Source: Sandaracinaceae bacterium
Lineage (GTDB): Bacteria > Myxococcota_A > Polyangia > Polyangiales > Sandaracinaceae
Assembly: GCA_019694315.1 (NCBI GenBank)
Contig: JAIBCE010000007.1
Location: 1-59,420 of the forward strand
DNA length: 59,420 nucleotides
Direction: 5' to 3'
Made by a program: the position numbers and the translations under genes. This document shows, piece after piece, positions 1 to 7,627 of this stretch. The notes under the pieces are model-generated. The model had not been told where the DNA came from. It worked only from the letters and a program-made list of their open reading frames with translations, and made no database searches. Numbering within the stretch: position 1 is the stretch's first letter; the number at the start of each line of letters is the position of its first letter.

Positions 1-205
1 CAGGGGCGGCTGCGGGCTTGGCGGCGGGCTTGGTCGCCGCCTTGGCCGGGCGACCCGGCTTGCGACCCGGCTTGCCCTTGGCGGGGGCCGCGGCCGGCGC
101 GCCGAGGGCCGAGGTCACGGCCTCGAGCGCTGCGCTCCGAACGAGCTTCTCGAGGTCGGCGACGAAGTCCTTCACGCGCGCGTCGATGGCGTCACGGCTG
201 CTCAT
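1..205 (-). CDS. AT-hook/histone-H1-like tail protein, C-terminus cut by window edge
   Basis: The minus-strand frame starts at an ATG (205-203) preceded by a strong Shine-Dalgarno, AAGGAG, eight bases upstream. The visible 68 residues begin MSSRDAIDARVKDFVADLEKLVR, a short amphipathic helical head. They continue into an Ala/Pro/Lys-rich tail with GKPGRKPGRPAKAATKPAAK, which contains AT-hook-like GRKPGRP and histone-H1-like AK repeats. Such tails bind DNA without strong sequence specificity, so a nucleoid-associated or regulatory DNA-binding role is inferred. The C-terminus lies outside the window, so full length and any further domain are unknown. It is divergent from the hydrolase gene to its right. 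Confidence 0.7.
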   Translation of the reverse strand, partial: MSSRDAIDARVKDFVADLEKLVRSAALEAVTSALGAPAAAPAKGKPGRKPGRPAKAATKPAAKPAAAP

Positions 206-329
206 GGATGTCTCTCCTTCTGGCTGGGGCCCTGATCCGCCTCGGGGCGCGATCGTCGGTCTGTCAGGATGAATCGACCGAGTGAGACGATGGGAAGCTC
301 GTCACCGAGTCGGCCGACTCGACCGGTGG

Positions 330-359
330 CGATTACCCTGCTCGCGAAGTGATTGTCAA
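330..359 (-). promoter_or_regulatory. weak candidate promoter for the AT-hook protein gene
   Basis: On the minus strand a perfect -35 hexamer TTGACA (359-354) lies 18 bases from TAATCG (335-330), a poor -10. It would leave a leader of about 120 nt before the AT-hook gene start at 205. The -35 match is the only strong part. Confidence 0.25.
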
Positions 360-438
360 TCGAGGTACCGACTCTCGAGGCGACAGTGCCATGGACGTTG
401 GGGTGGACTCCCCAGAGCGCCACGACCACCCTACGGCC

Positions 439-1368
439 ATGCCCGAGGCCTTTTCCAACGGGATCACGCTGCACTACGACGAGCACGGCGCGAAGGACGC
501 GCCGCCGATCCTGCTCATCATGGGTTTGTCTCTCCAGATGATCGCGTGGCCCGAGGCCTTGTGTGCAGATCTGGCCGCGCGGGGATTTCGGGTGATCCGC
601 TTCGACAACCGCGATGTCGGACTCTCCACGAAGCTCTTCGGGGCCCCCTCGCCGACGGCGACCGACTTCGCGGGACTGTTCCTCCTCGGCCGTCGGCTTC
701 CTGCCGCGCGCGTGGCCTACCGCCTCACCGATCTCGCCGACGACGCGCTCGGTCTGCTCGATGCGCTGGGCCTGGAGAGCGCGCACGTGGTCGGCCTTTC
801 GATGGGCGGCATGGTCGCCCAGGAGATGCTGCTCCGCGCCCCTGGACGCGTCCGCTCCCTCGTGTCGATGCACAGCTCGACGCTCGAGCCGGGCCTACCC
901 ATGCCCACGGCCGACGCGCGCAAGGTATTGTTCCAGAGCCCGCCCCGCTCCCGCGAAGAGGCCATCGAGCGCGGCGTGGAGGTCTTTCGCGTGATCGGCA
1001 GTCCGTCGCACTTCGATGCCGCCCGCACGCGCGCACGCACCGAGCATGCGCACGACCGATCGAGCTATCGCCTCGGTGTGCCGCGACAGCTCGCCGCGAT
1101 TCTCTCCAGCGAGCCGCGGCACGATCGACTGCGACGGACCGAGGTCCCCGCCGCCGTGGTCCACGGACGACTCGATCCGCTCCTGCCCGTCGCGCACGGT
1201 GAGTCCACCGCCAGGGCCCTGCGCGGCGCGAGCCTGCACGTGCTCGACGATCTCGGACACGACCTACCCGAGGCACACCTGCCACGCTTCGCCGAGATCA
1301 TCGCCGACACCGCGCATCGCGGCGAGCGAGGTCAGCCTCCAGGAAATTCAATTCAACGACACCGGTAG
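439..1368 (+). CDS. alpha/beta-fold hydrolase
   Basis: Predicted cytoplasmic serine hydrolase of about 309 residues. It resembles esterases of the RdmC/aclacinomycin-methylesterase-like group, whose typical N-terminal motifs are present (NGITLHYDEHG, LLIMGLSLQMIAWPE, RFDNRDVGLST). The catalytic triad can be read directly: nucleophile Ser121 in GLSMGG, Asp246 in GRLDPLLP and His274 in LGHDLPE. The substrate is not predictable. The frame stays open upstream to GTG 349 and ATG 391. Start 439 fits family length, but TACCCT at 334-339 shortly before GTG 349 would fit a near-leaderless longer form of 339 aa. The 3' end overlaps the convergent apaG stop by 21 bases. Confidence 0.85.
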   Translation: MPEAFSNGITLHYDEHGAKDAPPILLIMGLSLQMIAWPEALCADLAARGFRVIRFDNRDVGLSTKLFGAPSPTATDFAGLFLLGRRLPAARVAYRLTDLADDALGLLDALGLESAHVVGLSMGGMVAQEMLLRAPGRVRSLVSMHSSTLEPGLPMPTADARKVLFQSPPRSREEAIERGVEVFRVIGSPSHFDAARTRARTEHAHDRSSYRLGVPRQLAAILSSEPRHDRLRRTEVPAAVVHGRLDPLLPVAHGESTARALRGASLHVLDDLGHDLPEAHLPRFAEIIADTAHRGERGQPPGNSIQRHR

Positions 1369-1749
1369 CTCGAGGGCGAATGCGGCGATCTCCGCATCGA
1401 ATTGCGAGCCATCGTCACGAAGCATCTGGTACTCACCGCGCATCGTCCCACGCGAGGTCTGGAGCACGCAGCCACTCGTGTACTGGAACGACTTTCCTGG
1501 CTCGATGCGAGGTTGCTCTCCCACCACGCCCGGGCCGCGCACCTCTTCGGTCTTGTCGGCGGCGTCGACGATCACCCAGTGTCGGCTGACGAGCTTGGCC
1601 GGGACCTGGGACTCGTTCGTGATCCGGATCGTGTACGCCCACACGAAGCGCTTGAGTCGCGGCACGGACTGCTCGGGGATGTAGCGACTCGTCACCGTGA
1701 CACGGATGCCATCGGTGATCGCGCTCGAGGACGTCGTGGGGCGGATCAT
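1348..1749 (-). CDS. apaG: ApaG family protein
   Basis: A 133-residue protein spanning the full ApaG (DUF525) domain. Recognisable stretches are ITDGIRVTVTSRYIPEQSVP, VWAYTIRITNES, RHWVIVDA, GEQPRIEPGKSFQYTSGC and GTMRGEYQM. ApaG is a small fibronectin-III-like beta-sandwich protein linked genetically to Co2+/Mg2+ resistance and Ap4A metabolism; its molecular role is not settled. The start is six bases downstream of the stop of the 3-methyladenine glycosylase gene on the same strand, so the two are likely co-transcribed. Length matches the family. Confidence 0.93.
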   Translation of the reverse strand: MIRPTTSSSAITDGIRVTVTSRYIPEQSVPRLKRFVWAYTIRITNESQVPAKLVSRHWVIVDAADKTEEVRGPGVVGEQPRIEPGKSFQYTSGCVLQTSRGTMRGEYQMLRDDGSQFDAEIAAFALELPVSLN

Positions 1750-1755
1750 GTCTCC

Positions 1756-2373
1756 TCACCGCGGAAATCGAACGAGGGGCCGCAGCGTACGTCGTCGCGT
1801 GACCACGCGCGAGCCTGCGTCCGCAAAGCGATACGGTGCATCGCGATCGAGCGGCGCGGCGTAGTCGACGCCCACGCGCGGCCCCACGAGCACCTCGCGG
1901 ACCGGCTCGCCGCCGTGCACCTCGAGCCCGCCCGGCACGAACACCGAGCGACCGCTGAAGCCGGGATCGAGCGCGAGCGCCGCGCACACCTTCCCGGGGC
2001 CCGCCAGGAGCGCCACCTCATCGGCGCTGCGCACGCCGCGCCGCGCGTGGACGATCTCTGCCCCGCGCTCGAGCTCCGCGCTCCGGATCAGCACGGCCGC
2101 ACCCTCGCCTTCGTCATCCGTCACGAGGTTCAGGAGCGAGTGGATGCCGTAGCAGAGGTACACGTACACGTGACCAGGCGGCCCCCACATCGGCGCCGTG
2201 CGAGCCGTGAAGCCCGGGCGGCAGTGGCTCGCGGTGTCGTGCGGATGCCGGTACGCCTCGGTCTCGGTGATGCGGAGCGCCACCTCGCCGTGGACCAAGA
2301 CGCAGCCGATCAGATCGCGCGCCACCACGAGCGCATCGCGAGCGAAGAAGGACTGCCGCAGCAGCTCGGTCAC
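1756..2373 (-). CDS. mpg: DNA-3-methyladenine glycosylase (AAG/MPG family)
   Basis: Base-excision-repair glycosylase that removes alkylated purines such as 3-methyladenine and hypoxanthine. Family motifs are RDLIGCVLVH, ITETEAYRHPHDTASHC (containing the catalytic Glu), MWGPPGHVYVYLCYGIHSLLNLVT and LLAGPGKVCAALAL. The chosen GTG at 2373 has AGGAG about 11 bases upstream and gives 205 aa, a normal length. The frame stays open to 2469, but the extra 32 Arg-rich residues are probably not translated. It lies downstream of two tRNA genes on the same strand and just upstream of apaG. Confidence 0.9.
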   Translation of the reverse strand: MTELLRQSFFARDALVVARDLIGCVLVHGEVALRITETEAYRHPHDTASHCRPGFTARTAPMWGPPGHVYVYLCYGIHSLLNLVTDDEGEGAAVLIRSAELERGAEIVHARRGVRSADEVALLAGPGKVCAALALDPGFSGRSVFVPGGLEVHGGEPVREVLVGPRVGVDYAAPLDRDAPYRFADAGSRVVTRRRTLRPLVRFPR

Positions 2374-2527
2374 CAGGCCTCTGCTCCTCACGCGTCGATC
2401 ACGTGCGACGTGCGCACGGCGGTTCGGGCGAGAAGGGCCGCTCCCGCGATCACGCGCCCGAAACGACACGAGGCCGCCTCTCGGCGACCTCGCGTGGGCT
2501 CGTGTCTCACACGACGAGCCTTCCTGA

Positions 2528-2599
2528 CGACCCCACGGGGACTCGAACCCCGGTTACCGGCGTGAGAGGCCGATGTCCTAACCGCTAGACGATGGGGCC
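2528..2599 (-). tRNA. tRNA-Glu (CTC)
   Basis: Read on the minus strand, a 72-nt cloverleaf: acceptor stem GGCCCCA pairs with TGGGGTC (one G-T), discriminator G, T-loop GGTTCGAGTCC, and anticodon stem TCGGC/GCCGG enclosing CTCTCAC, giving anticodon CTC for codon GAG. The 3' CCA is not encoded (TCA follows). It lies 42 bases downstream of tRNA-Gln on the same strand and is probably processed from the same transcript. Confidence 0.95.
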
Positions 2600-2641
2600 A
2601 AATGGCCAGAAGGAAGAGTGGGTGACGAAGAGAAGTGGGAG

Positions 2642-2712
2642 TTCCGGGACTAGGATTCGAACCTAGATAAACGGAGCCAGAATCCGTTGTCCTGCCGTTA
2701 GACGATCCCGGA
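2642..2712 (-). tRNA. tRNA-Gln (CTG)
   Basis: Minus-strand cloverleaf of 71 nt. Acceptor TCCGGGA pairs with TCCCGGA, discriminator A. Anticodon stem ACGGA/TCCGT encloses TTCTGGC, so the anticodon is CTG (codon CAG). The T-arm is CTAGGTTCGAATCCTAG. CCA is not encoded. It is first in a two-tRNA unit with a candidate promoter about 50 bases upstream. Confidence 0.95.
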
Positions 2713-2769
2713 GCTGGACAGGCGACTTGATTGACAGCTCCGCTGGCGTCGTCCGCCGAGCGGGCGCGG

Positions 2770-2798
2770 TTCCTAGCCCGCCTCGAGACCGTCGTCAA
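2770..2798 (-). promoter_or_regulatory. candidate σ70 promoter of the tRNA-Gln/tRNA-Glu unit
   Basis: On the minus strand TTGACG (2798-2793) is separated by exactly 17 bases from TAGGAA (2775-2770). Transcription would start near 2763, leaving a 5' leader of about 50 nt before tRNA-Gln. The -35 matches five of six bases; the -10 is weaker. Confidence 0.5.
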
Positions 2799-2902
2799 GG
2801 AAGATCCGACCTCACCCGGCGTCGAGCTGCGCACGGCAGAATTCTACACAATGCAGCCGTAGAAACACCGGCTCGTAGACCTTGGCCTTGAAACGGACGG
2901 CA

Positions 2903-2931
2903 TTGCACGCCCACGCGATTCTCGCTACAAC
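2903..2931 (+). promoter_or_regulatory. weak candidate promoter for the sulfite-reduction cluster
   Basis: TTGCAC (2903-2908), a 17-base spacer, then TACAAC (2926-2931), with the DUF2849 gene starting at 2947. The spacing is ideal but the -35 is poor. It is the best candidate in the 234-base gap between tRNA-Gln and the cluster. Confidence 0.3.
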
Positions 2932-2946
2932 CACGCAAGAATCAGC

Positions 2947-3258
2947 ATGGCCGCCACACGCCTCCAATTCCTCGTGTCCGCGAGCCGCCTGTCCGACGGC
3001 GGCGTGGTCTACCTCCACCGGGATCGGCGATGGGTCGAGTCGTTCGACGAAGGCTGGCGACACGACGACGCGGCGAGCCGTGACGGCGAGCTCGTGTTCG
3101 CGAAGAGCGACGAGGCCCACGTGTGCAACGCGCACGTCGTCGAGGTCGGGGTCGCGGAAGACGGCGCGCTGCGGCTGTCGGCACGCGAGCGCTTTCGGCG
3201 CGAGGGTGCCGCGAAGGTCCGCGTGCGCCTCGGCTACGAGCGGCCGGCCGATCACTGA
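2947..3258 (+). CDS. DUF2849-type protein linked to sulfite reductase
   Basis: A 103-residue cytoplasmic protein with no signal peptide. The pattern LVSASRLSDGGVVYLHRDRRWVESF, followed by a C-terminal stretch ending in KVRVRLGYERP, resembles the DUF2849 family. In other bacteria that family is encoded directly upstream of the cysI-type sulfite reductase, as here: the stop is eight bases before the cysI ATG. An accessory role in assimilatory sulfite reduction is inferred from this conserved neighbourhood; no catalytic residues are apparent. The Shine-Dalgarno is weak. Confidence 0.75.
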   Translation: MAATRLQFLVSASRLSDGGVVYLHRDRRWVESFDEGWRHDDAASRDGELVFAKSDEAHVCNAHVVEVGVAEDGALRLSARERFRREGAAKVRVRLGYERPADH

Positions 3259-3266
3259 GGAGCGCC

Positions 3267-4955
3267 ATGTACCGATACGACGAGCACGATCTCCGTCTGG
3301 TCCAGGAACGCGCACGCCAGTTTCGGGACCAGGTCGCGCGCCGGCTCTCGGGCGCGCTGTCCGAGGAGGAGTTCCGACCGCTGCGGCTGCAGAACGGCCT
3401 CTACATCCAGCTCCACGCGTACATGCTGCGGATCGCGATCCCGTATGGGCTCCTCAGCAGCGCGCAGCTCCGCAAGCTGGCCCACATCACACGAACCTAC
3501 GACCGCGGCTACGGGCACTTCACCACGCGCCAGAACCTCCAGCTCAACTGGGTGCGCCTCGAGGACGTGCCCACCATCCTCGACGAGCTCGCGAGCGTGG
3601 AGATGCACGCCATCCAGACGAGCGGCAACTGCGTCCGCAACGTGACGAGCGATCCCTTTGCGGGAGTCGCGCGCGATGAGGACGTCGACCCGCGGCCCTA
3701 CTGCGAGCTGCTTCGTCAGTACTCCACGTTCCACCCCGAGTTCGCCTACCTGCCGCGCAAGTTCAAGATCGCGGTCACGGGCTCGCGTCACGATCGGGCA
3801 GCCATCGCTGTGCACGACATCGGCCTGCGCGCGGTACGCGACGCGACGGGCGGCATCGGCTTCGAGGTCTTCGTGGGCGGCGGCCAGGGACGCACACCGG
3901 TGCTCGCGACGTGCATCCGCACGTTCCTGCCCGAGCGTCACCTGCTCTCGTACACCGAGGCGATCCTCCGCGTGTACAACCAGCTCGGGCGGCGCGACAA
4001 CATCTACAAGGCGCGCATCAAGATCCTGCTGAACGAGCTGGGCGCGGCCGAGCTCACGCGACGCGTGGAAGAGGAGCACGCGCGCATCGCCGACGACGAA
4101 GGTCTCGTGCTCACCGACGACGAGATCCAGCGCGTCGCCAGACACTTCGAGCCAGCGGTGTACGAGCAGCTCGAGGCCTCACCGACGATCGACGGGCTCG
4201 TGCTCGGCAAGGATCGGACGCTCGCGCGCTGGGTCGAGGCGAACGTCGTCGGGCACCGCACCCCTGGCTACGCCATCGTGCAGATCTCGCTCAAGAGCGA
4301 GCGCCTTCCGCCGGGGGACGCGACGCACGCGCAGCTCGACGCCGTGGCGGACCTCGCCGATCGCTACTCGTTCGGGCGCGCTGTGGTCACGCATCGCCAG
4401 AACCTCGTGCTCACCGACGTGAAGATCTCCGATCTCGCCGCGCTGCACGCGGATCTCGCCCGCGTCGAGCTCGCGTCGCCCAACGTGGGCCGCGTGACGG
4501 ACATCGTCGCGTGCCCCGGGCTCGACTACTGCGATCTCGCCAACGCGCGCTCGATCCCGGTCGCCCAGGACGTGGCCGCGCGGCTGCGCTCGCTCGAGAC
4601 CGAGCAGGATCTCGGGCCCATCACGCTCAACATCTCCGGGTGCATCAACGCGTGCGGCCACCACCACGTGGGCAACCTCGGCATCCTCGGGATCGACAAG
4701 CTCGGCGAGGAGTTCTACCAGCTCACGCTCGGGGGCGATCACACCGAGACCGCCGCGATCGGAAAGATCCTCGGGCCGTCGTTCGCGGCCACCGAGATCG
4801 CGGGCGCGGTAGAGCGCGCCGTCCGTGCGTATCTCGCGCTGCGGACCGATCGCAGCGAGACCTTCCTCGCGGTCGTGCGCCGCGTCGGACCCGCACCCTT
4901 CAAGGAGGCCGTGTATGGCGCTCATTCGACGCCGACTCAGCGCACCGCTGCGTGA
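3267..4955 (+). CDS. cysI: assimilatory sulfite (nitrite/sulfite) reductase, siroheme [4Fe-4S] enzyme
   Basis: 562-residue enzyme that reduces sulfite to sulfide (or nitrite to ammonia) with six electrons. The ferrodoxin-like half-domains repeat: one near residues 55-120 (RIAIPYGLLSSAQLRKLAHI...GHFTTRQNLQLNW) and one near 340-385 (GRAVVTHRQNLVLT). The four cluster/siroheme cysteines are C416 and C422 (CPGLDYC) and C459 and C463 (CINAC), in the canonical C-x5-C...C-x3-C form. The ATG at 3267 is preceded by GAGGAG. It lies between DUF2849 and DUF934 genes, a context that favours sulfite over nitrite. No flavoprotein subunit is adjacent, so ferredoxin is the likely electron donor (inference). 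Confidence 0.93.
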   Translation: MYRYDEHDLRLVQERARQFRDQVARRLSGALSEEEFRPLRLQNGLYIQLHAYMLRIAIPYGLLSSAQLRKLAHITRTYDRGYGHFTTRQNLQLNWVRLEDVPTILDELASVEMHAIQTSGNCVRNVTSDPFAGVARDEDVDPRPYCELLRQYSTFHPEFAYLPRKFKIAVTGSRHDRAAIAVHDIGLRAVRDATGGIGFEVFVGGGQGRTPVLATCIRTFLPERHLLSYTEAILRVYNQLGRRDNIYKARIKILLNELGAAELTRRVEEEHARIADDEGLVLTDDEIQRVARHFEPAVYEQLEASPTIDGLVLGKDRTLARWVEANVVGHRTPGYAIVQISLKSERLPPGDATHAQLDAVADLADRYSFGRAVVTHRQNLVLTDVKISDLAALHADLARVELASPNVGRVTDIVACPGLDYCDLANARSIPVAQDVAARLRSLETEQDLGPITLNISGCINACGHHHVGNLGILGIDKLGEEFYQLTLGGDHTETAAIGKILGPSFAATEIAGAVERAVRAYLALRTDRSETFLAVVRRVGPAPFKEAVYGAHSTPTQRTAA

Positions 4956-5442
4956 GCCGCGGAGCAGCGACTACGAGGTCGTCGACACCGACGCGTGGCT
5001 CGCGATCGCCGATGACGCCGCGCTCCCCGCCGGCGACGTGATCGTCTCGCTGTCTCGCTTCCGGGCGGAGCGTGAGCTCCTGGCGCAGCGCGGGGCTCGC
5101 ATCGGCGTGCGCATTCCGAACGACACGGCGCCCGACGTGCTCGCCGAGCTGGCGAGCAGCGTGTCGCTCCTCGCGATCGAGCTGCCGACACAGCGCGATG
5201 GTCGGGCCTACACGGTCGCGCGGTGGCTCCGGCAGCGCTTCGGCTTTCGAGGCGAGCTGCGCGCCGTGGGCAAGGTCGTCCGCGATCAGCTGAGCTACCT
5301 CGCGCGCGTCGGCTTCGACGCGTTCGAGCTCTCGCGAGGCTCGGCCCACGACGCGCTCGCGAGCTTCGACGAGCTCAGCGTGCACTATCAGGCCTCGAGC
5401 GATCAGCCCCTGCCGCTCTGGAAGCGCGCGGCGAGGGGCTGA
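4915..5442 (+). CDS. DUF934 family protein (CysI-associated)
   Basis: 175-residue protein of the DUF934 family. Typical segments are DVIVSLSRFRAERELL, GVRIPNDTAPD, IELPTQRDGRAYTVARWLRQRFGFRGELRAVGKVVRDQLSYLARVGFDAFEL. In proteobacteria this family follows cysI and is regarded as an uncharacterised sulfite-reduction accessory protein. The ATG at 4915 has AAGGAGG just upstream and overlaps the 3' end of cysI by 41 bases, consistent with translational coupling. It is the last gene of the cluster; cysH, cysD and cysN are not nearby. Confidence 0.88.
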   Translation: MALIRRRLSAPLREPRSSDYEVVDTDAWLAIADDAALPAGDVIVSLSRFRAERELLAQRGARIGVRIPNDTAPDVLAELASSVSLLAIELPTQRDGRAYTVARWLRQRFGFRGELRAVGKVVRDQLSYLARVGFDAFELSRGSAHDALASFDELSVHYQASSDQPLPLWKRAARG

Positions 5443-5460
5443 GGCCACTCGGCTCGCTCG

Positions 5461-5898
5461 TCAGGCCACCCAGGCGCCGCGCTCGAGCTTCGCGAGCAGC
5501 TTCGCGTCAGGGGGCGGAAGCTCATAGCGGCGCAGCTCGGTCGCACGCACCCAGACATGGTCGGCGACCTCCTTGTGCTGCACGTCGCGCCGCGCGCCTA
5601 GCTCGCAGGCGTAGAACAGCAGGAGCACGTCCTTGGTCGGGTAGCGATGGAAGGTCACGTCGAGGATGTCGCGCGGGACCACGTCGATCCCGCACTCCTC
5701 CATGCACTCGCGCACCAAGGCGACCTCGGGCGACTCGCCCGCCTCGAGCTTGCCGCCCGGGAACTCCCAATAGCCAGCGAGGTGCCCCTTGGACGGTCGC
5801 TTCGTGAGGAGGAAGCGCTCGCCGTCACGGACGACGGCAGCGGCGACGACGATGGTCGGCATGCGGAGCATCTTGTCCGCTCCCGTGTCGGCCGCCAT
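5461..5898 (-). CDS. Nudix hydrolase (MutT-like)
   Basis: Small pyrophosphohydrolase of 133-145 aa. The Nudix box is complete from GGKLEAGES through the REC-MEE core to CGI (G-x5-E-x7-RE-x2-EE-x-G-hydrophobic), preceded by KRPSKGHLAGYWEFPGG. That preceding motif is typical of MutT/8-oxo-dGTPase-like proteins cleaning oxidised nucleotides; the exact substrate is not proven. In-frame ATGs lie at 5898, 5871 and 5862; MPTIVVAAAVV at 5862 matches the usual N-terminus best. It is convergent with the DUF934 gene (18-base gap) and shares its strand with the TolC-like gene upstream. Confidence 0.9.
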   Translation of the reverse strand: MAADTGADKMLRMPTIVVAAAVVRDGERFLLTKRPSKGHLAGYWEFPGGKLEAGESPEVALVRECMEECGIDVVPRDILDVTFHRYPTKDVLLLFYACELGARRDVQHKEVADHVWVRATELRRYELPPPDAKLLAKLERGAWVA

Positions 5899-5907
5899 CG
5901 CGCGCGC

Positions 5908-7530
5908 TCAGCGCGCCAGATCGTACGGGCCGTCGGCGCCGATCGCGCGAACGAGCTGGGTGTGGGCGATGCGCGCGTCGATCGCAGCGCTCACCAGATC
6001 GAGCTGAGCGCGTGCGAGGTCCGCGGTGGCAGCCATCAGCTCCGTGATGAGGCCCGCGCCGGCGCGATACTGCTCCGTGCGCACGCGGACGCCTTCCTCC
6101 GCAGCCTCGATCCCCGCGTGCGCGGCGTCGAGCGAGAGGCGAGCCGCCCGGTAGGCCTCGTACGACTGCGTGACCTGGATCCGGATCCCGTCGTGCAGCT
6201 GATCGAGCTGTGCCTCGCTCTCCGCGCGCTGCGCCCTCGCCTGGCGCGCGCGCTCCTCACCCGCGAAGAGATCGTTCGGCGACCACGTGAGGATGACGCT
6301 CAGCGTGTAGTTCTCGACGAAGCGCTGTTGGGCCGGGAAGAGGCGCTGGTTGGGGTTGTCGAACGAGAACTGCCCGTCGAGCACGAGGTGCGGATAGCGG
6401 CTGCCTTCGGCCGCCTCGATCTGTCGATCGCGCGCGCGGAGCAGATGCGCGATCGCCCTCGACTCAGGGCGCTCCGAGTAGGCGCGCAGGATCAGATCCT
6501 CGCGCGAGCCCTCGAGCTCGGGCAGACCGGCGAGGAGGTCCTCGGCCACCGGGATCTCCCCCCTGCCGTCTTCGTGCATGAGCGCGCGAAGGGCCTCCGC
6601 CGCCGTGGCCGTGCCCCCTCGTGCGCGCTCCACCGCGACGCGCGCGGCCGCCAGCTGAGCCCGCAGCCGCATGAGATCGACGCGCGGCGTGACCCCGGCA
6701 TCCACCGCCGACTGGACCACGCGCTCCTGCGCTTCGATCGTCCGCACCGTCGACTCCGCCACCGCCGTGGCCGCTCGCGCTCGCGCGTAGGTGTAGAAGG
6801 CCTCGCGCGCTTGCTGCGACACGGCAGACGCCGTCGCCTGCATCTGCGTCTCCTGCGCGTCGACGGCGCGCTCCGCACCCTCGTACGACGGGAGCACCTG
6901 GAAGAACACGTCGCTCACTGGGTAGCGGATCTCGGCGCCGAGCGAGACCGAGTCGAGCAGCACGGGAAACGTGAAGTTGGCGAGCGCGAGCTGCGACTCG
7001 AGGTTCACCGTGAAGAGGGCCTGCGCCGACGGATCCGCGACGTTGCCGATCAGCGTCCGGAGCATGTCCTCCTGCTCCGGCGTGATGGAGCTGTTGCCCA
7101 GCGTGCCCTGCGTGATGGGGCTCAGCCGCGTGTAGCGTGCCGTGAGGTCGAGGCGCGGGAAGAACGCGAGGTACGCCTGCGCCGCCCCGGCGCGCGCCTG
7201 CTCGAGCTGCGCCCTCCCCTGCGCGATGGTGGGCGCCGTCGCGACGGCACGGCGCGCGACCTCGTCGGCGGTGAGCCCTTGTCCCTCGCCGCGGAGCACG
7301 CGCTCGAGATCGAGCGGCTCCACGATGGACGTGGCAGGCGACGTGGGCGGCCGCGACGTGACCTCCACCGCGGGCGGGAGCGGCGACGGGAGCGAGACCG
7401 AGTCGCGCGCTTGGGCGAGGGCCCCGGCGGGCGCCAGCGTCGAGAGCGCGAGGGTCACGACGAGACCGGCGCCTGCCTGCTGCGCGGCGGCGACGCTGTT
7501 TCTCCACCGTCCGCCACGAACTCGACCCAT
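5908..7530 (-). CDS. TolC-family outer-membrane efflux protein
   Basis: 540-residue protein with an N-terminal signal peptide (hydrophobic AGAGLVVTLALSTLAPAGALA). It has two long repeats of the outer-membrane efflux (OEP) fold: coiled-coil alpha-barrel stretches and porin-like strands such as LDLTARYTRLSPITQG and YTLSVILTWSPNDLFAGEE. TolC-type trimers export substrates together with inner-membrane pumps; no pump or adaptor gene is adjacent, so the partner is unknown. The ATG at 7530 has GGAGGT seven bases upstream, which rejects longer open-frame starts. Divergent from asd across a 97-base gap. Confidence 0.88.
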   Translation of the reverse strand: MGRVRGGRWRNSVAAAQQAGAGLVVTLALSTLAPAGALAQARDSVSLPSPLPPAVEVTSRPPTSPATSIVEPLDLERVLRGEGQGLTADEVARRAVATAPTIAQGRAQLEQARAGAAQAYLAFFPRLDLTARYTRLSPITQGTLGNSSITPEQEDMLRTLIGNVADPSAQALFTVNLESQLALANFTFPVLLDSVSLGAEIRYPVSDVFFQVLPSYEGAERAVDAQETQMQATASAVSQQAREAFYTYARARAATAVAESTVRTIEAQERVVQSAVDAGVTPRVDLMRLRAQLAAARVAVERARGGTATAAEALRALMHEDGRGEIPVAEDLLAGLPELEGSREDLILRAYSERPESRAIAHLLRARDRQIEAAEGSRYPHLVLDGQFSFDNPNQRLFPAQQRFVENYTLSVILTWSPNDLFAGEERARQARAQRAESEAQLDQLHDGIRIQVTQSYEAYRAARLSLDAAHAGIEAAEEGVRVRTEQYRAGAGLITELMAATADLARAQLDLVSAAIDARIAHTQLVRAIGADGPYDLAR

Positions 7531-7560
7531 GCGTACCTCCGGGCCGCTATGTGTGCGCGG

Positions 7561-7576
7561 TTGCGCGCGCATGCAA
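7561..7576. repeat. imperfect 16-bp palindrome between tolC-like gene and asd
   Basis: TTGCGCGCGCATGCAA reads nearly the same on both strands (two mismatched pairs), in the short divergent intergenic region. It could be an operator for either gene; no known regulator motif was recognised. Confidence 0.25.
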
Positions 7577-7627
7577 CAGCGGGACGAAACGTCGCAGCCG
7601 AACGCGCCTCGTGATATGGCGCGAGCC

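Noticed and set aside
5647..7614. Long plus-strand frame opposite the TolC-like gene
   Set aside because: No start signal, no domain; the minus-strand gene has a signal peptide, a Shine-Dalgarno and OEP repeats.
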